Source of the DNA: Paraburkholderia phenazinium
GTDB lineage: Bacteria > Pseudomonadota > Gammaproteobacteria > Burkholderiales > Burkholderiaceae
NCBI RefSeq assembly: GCF_900100735.1
Contig: NZ_FNCJ01000004.1
Span: 374,019-438,018 of the forward strand
Length of the DNA: 64,000 nucleotides
Direction: 5' to 3'
The first letter of the stretch is position 1, and every line of letters begins with the position of its first letter. Below the pieces are notes generated by a model. It was not told the origin of the DNA. It was given only the letters and a program-made list of their open reading frames with translations, and made no database searches. The translations under genes were made by a program, and so were the position numbers. Shown here in pieces: positions 63,036 to 64,000 of this stretch.

Positions 63036-64000
63036 CTACTCGGCTTCCCGCGCGGGCGCCAGAATCTCGCGATTGCCGTTCGACGACATCGCCGACACCA
63101 GCCCGGATTGTTCCATTTGCTCGAGCAGGCGGGCGGCGCGGTTATAGCCGATCCGCAAATGCCGCTGCACCAGCGAAATCGACGCACGACGATTCTTGAT
63201 GACGACTTCCACCGCCTGATCGTATAGAGGGTCCGACTCGCCACCACCTGCGCCAGTTCCCTCGGCGCCTGCAGAACCTTCGTCGCCAGCGCTGGTCACG
63301 CCGCCTTCGAGAATGCCCTCGATATAGTTCGGCTCGCCCTGCTCCCTGAGCTTCTCGACGACGCGGTGCACTTCCTCGTCAGAGACGAACGCGCCGTGCA
63401 CCCGCACGGGCAAGCCGCTGCCGGGCGGCAGATAGAGCATGTCGCCCATGCCGAGCAGCGATTCCGCGCCCTGCTGGTCGAGAATGGTGCGCGAGTCGAT
63501 CTTCGACGACACCTGGAAGGCCATCCGCGTCGGCACGTTGGCCTTGATCAGGCCAGTAATGACGTCGACGGACGGACGCTGCGTCGCCAGGATCAGGTGG
63601 ATGCCAGCCGCACGCGCTTTCTGCGCGATCCGCGCGATCAGCTCTTCGACCTTCTTGCCGACCACCATCATCAGGTCGGCCAGTTCGTCGATCACGACCA
63701 CGATGTTCGGCAGGCGCGTGAGCGGCTCCGGATCGTCCGGCGTCAGGCTGAACGGATTCGGCAGCTTTTCTTCGCGCTTGGCGGCTTCGTCGATCTTGTT
63801 GTTGTAGCCGGCAAGGTTACGCACGCCGAGCTTGCTCATCAGCTTGTAGCGGCGCTCCATTTCGGCGACCGCCCAGTTCAGCGCATGTCCGGCCTGGCGC
63901 ATGTCCGTGACGACCGGACACAGCAAGTGAGGAATACCTTCGTAGACGCTCATTTCGAGCATCTTCGGGTCGATCAGGATCATCCGGACCTGCTCGGCGC
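63036..64000 (-). CDS. ftsK: DNA translocase FtsK, C-terminal part
   Basis: The 3' part of ftsK, running past the right edge of the window. RecA-type motor elements seen are [45 protein letters not shown] (Walker B) and [39 protein letters not shown], then the winged-helix gamma domain ([37 protein letters not shown]) that reads KOPS sites. It pumps DNA at the septum. The N-terminal membrane part is outside the window. Downstream is lolA. Confidence 0.95.
   Translation of the reverse strand, partial: AEQVRMILIDPKMLEMSVYEGIPHLLCPVVTDMRQAGHALNWAVAEMERRYKLMSKLGVRNLAGYNNKIDEAAKREEKLPNPFSLTPDDPEPLTRLPNIVVVIDELADLMMVVGKKVEELIARIAQKARAAGIHLILATQRPSVDVITGLIKANVPTRMAFQVSSKIDSRTILDQQGAESLLGMGDMLYLPPGSGLPVRVHGAFVSDEEVHRVVEKLREQGEPNYIEGILEGGVTSAGDEGSAGAEGTGAGGGESDPLYDQAVEVVIKNRRASISLVQRHLRIGYNRAARLLEQMEQSGLVSAMSSNGNREILAPAREAE

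Overview
The window looks like a stretch of the main chromosome of a Burkholderiaceae betaproteobacterium, most likely Paraburkholderia or a close relative. The evidence is the high GC content, a Burkholderia-type trimeric porin with an expression-biased codon set, a DUF4148 protein, AidA/PixA-family proteins, the yicC-gmk-rpoZ-spoT / rph-rdgB-hemW divergent block, minCDE and a LOS heptosyltransferase. No IS element, CRISPR array or origin was seen. Everything is read by eye; no database search was run.

Layout. 1-9.4 kb: end of fbp, tRNA-Thr, a DUF4148 secreted protein, a LysR regulator divergent from an aldo/keto reductase with a perfect palindrome between them, a 49-aa protein, a periplasmic chorismate mutase, a DnaQ/GIY-YIG fusion nuclease, a cold-shock protein, a candidate small RNA and a major porin. 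9.5-18.6 kb: information-processing core (greB, two identical tRNA-Arg, a phage-type DUF2591 gene, spoT, rpoZ, gmk, yicC, then rph, rdgB, hemW and tRNA-Ser). 18.7-25 kb: envelope and small accessory genes (a GNVGVN-repeat exported protein, SnoaL-like proteins, a DHA2 drug exporter, small lipoproteins, a HAD phosphatase). 25-32.3 kb: one very large isolated nonribosomal peptide synthetase gene, C-A-T-C-A-T-reductase. 32.7-44.2 kb: TonB-like lipoprotein, MHS transporter, waaC, a ClC antiporter, more micro-lipoproteins, minCDE, a GNAT, map and a wrecked cyclopropane-fatty-acid synthase remnant.

44.2-53.8 kb is the most interesting region. A LuxR-type regulator with the usual acyl-homoserine-lactone pocket residues and no synthase in the window sits between two AidA/PixA-family genes and a two-gene set for a thiamine-diphosphate enzyme and a flavin amine oxidase. 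Farther on come a GntR regulator and an overlapping dicarboxylate/amino-acid symporter. Three intergenic dyads with the lux-box core CTGT-N8-ACAG lie in front of the AidA genes, the ThDP/oxidase genes and the GntR gene, suggesting one quorum-sensing regulon. The oxidase could make an alpha-keto acid and the ThDP enzyme could decarboxylate it or couple it to an acyloin; this is inference.

54-64 kb returns to housekeeping genes (tRNA-Ser, serS, rarA, an NCS1 permease, speB with a divergent LysR gene, lolA, the end of ftsK). It is interrupted by a HicA-like / helix-turn-helix gene pair preceded by a perfect 10-bp-arm palindrome, a candidate toxin-antitoxin module.
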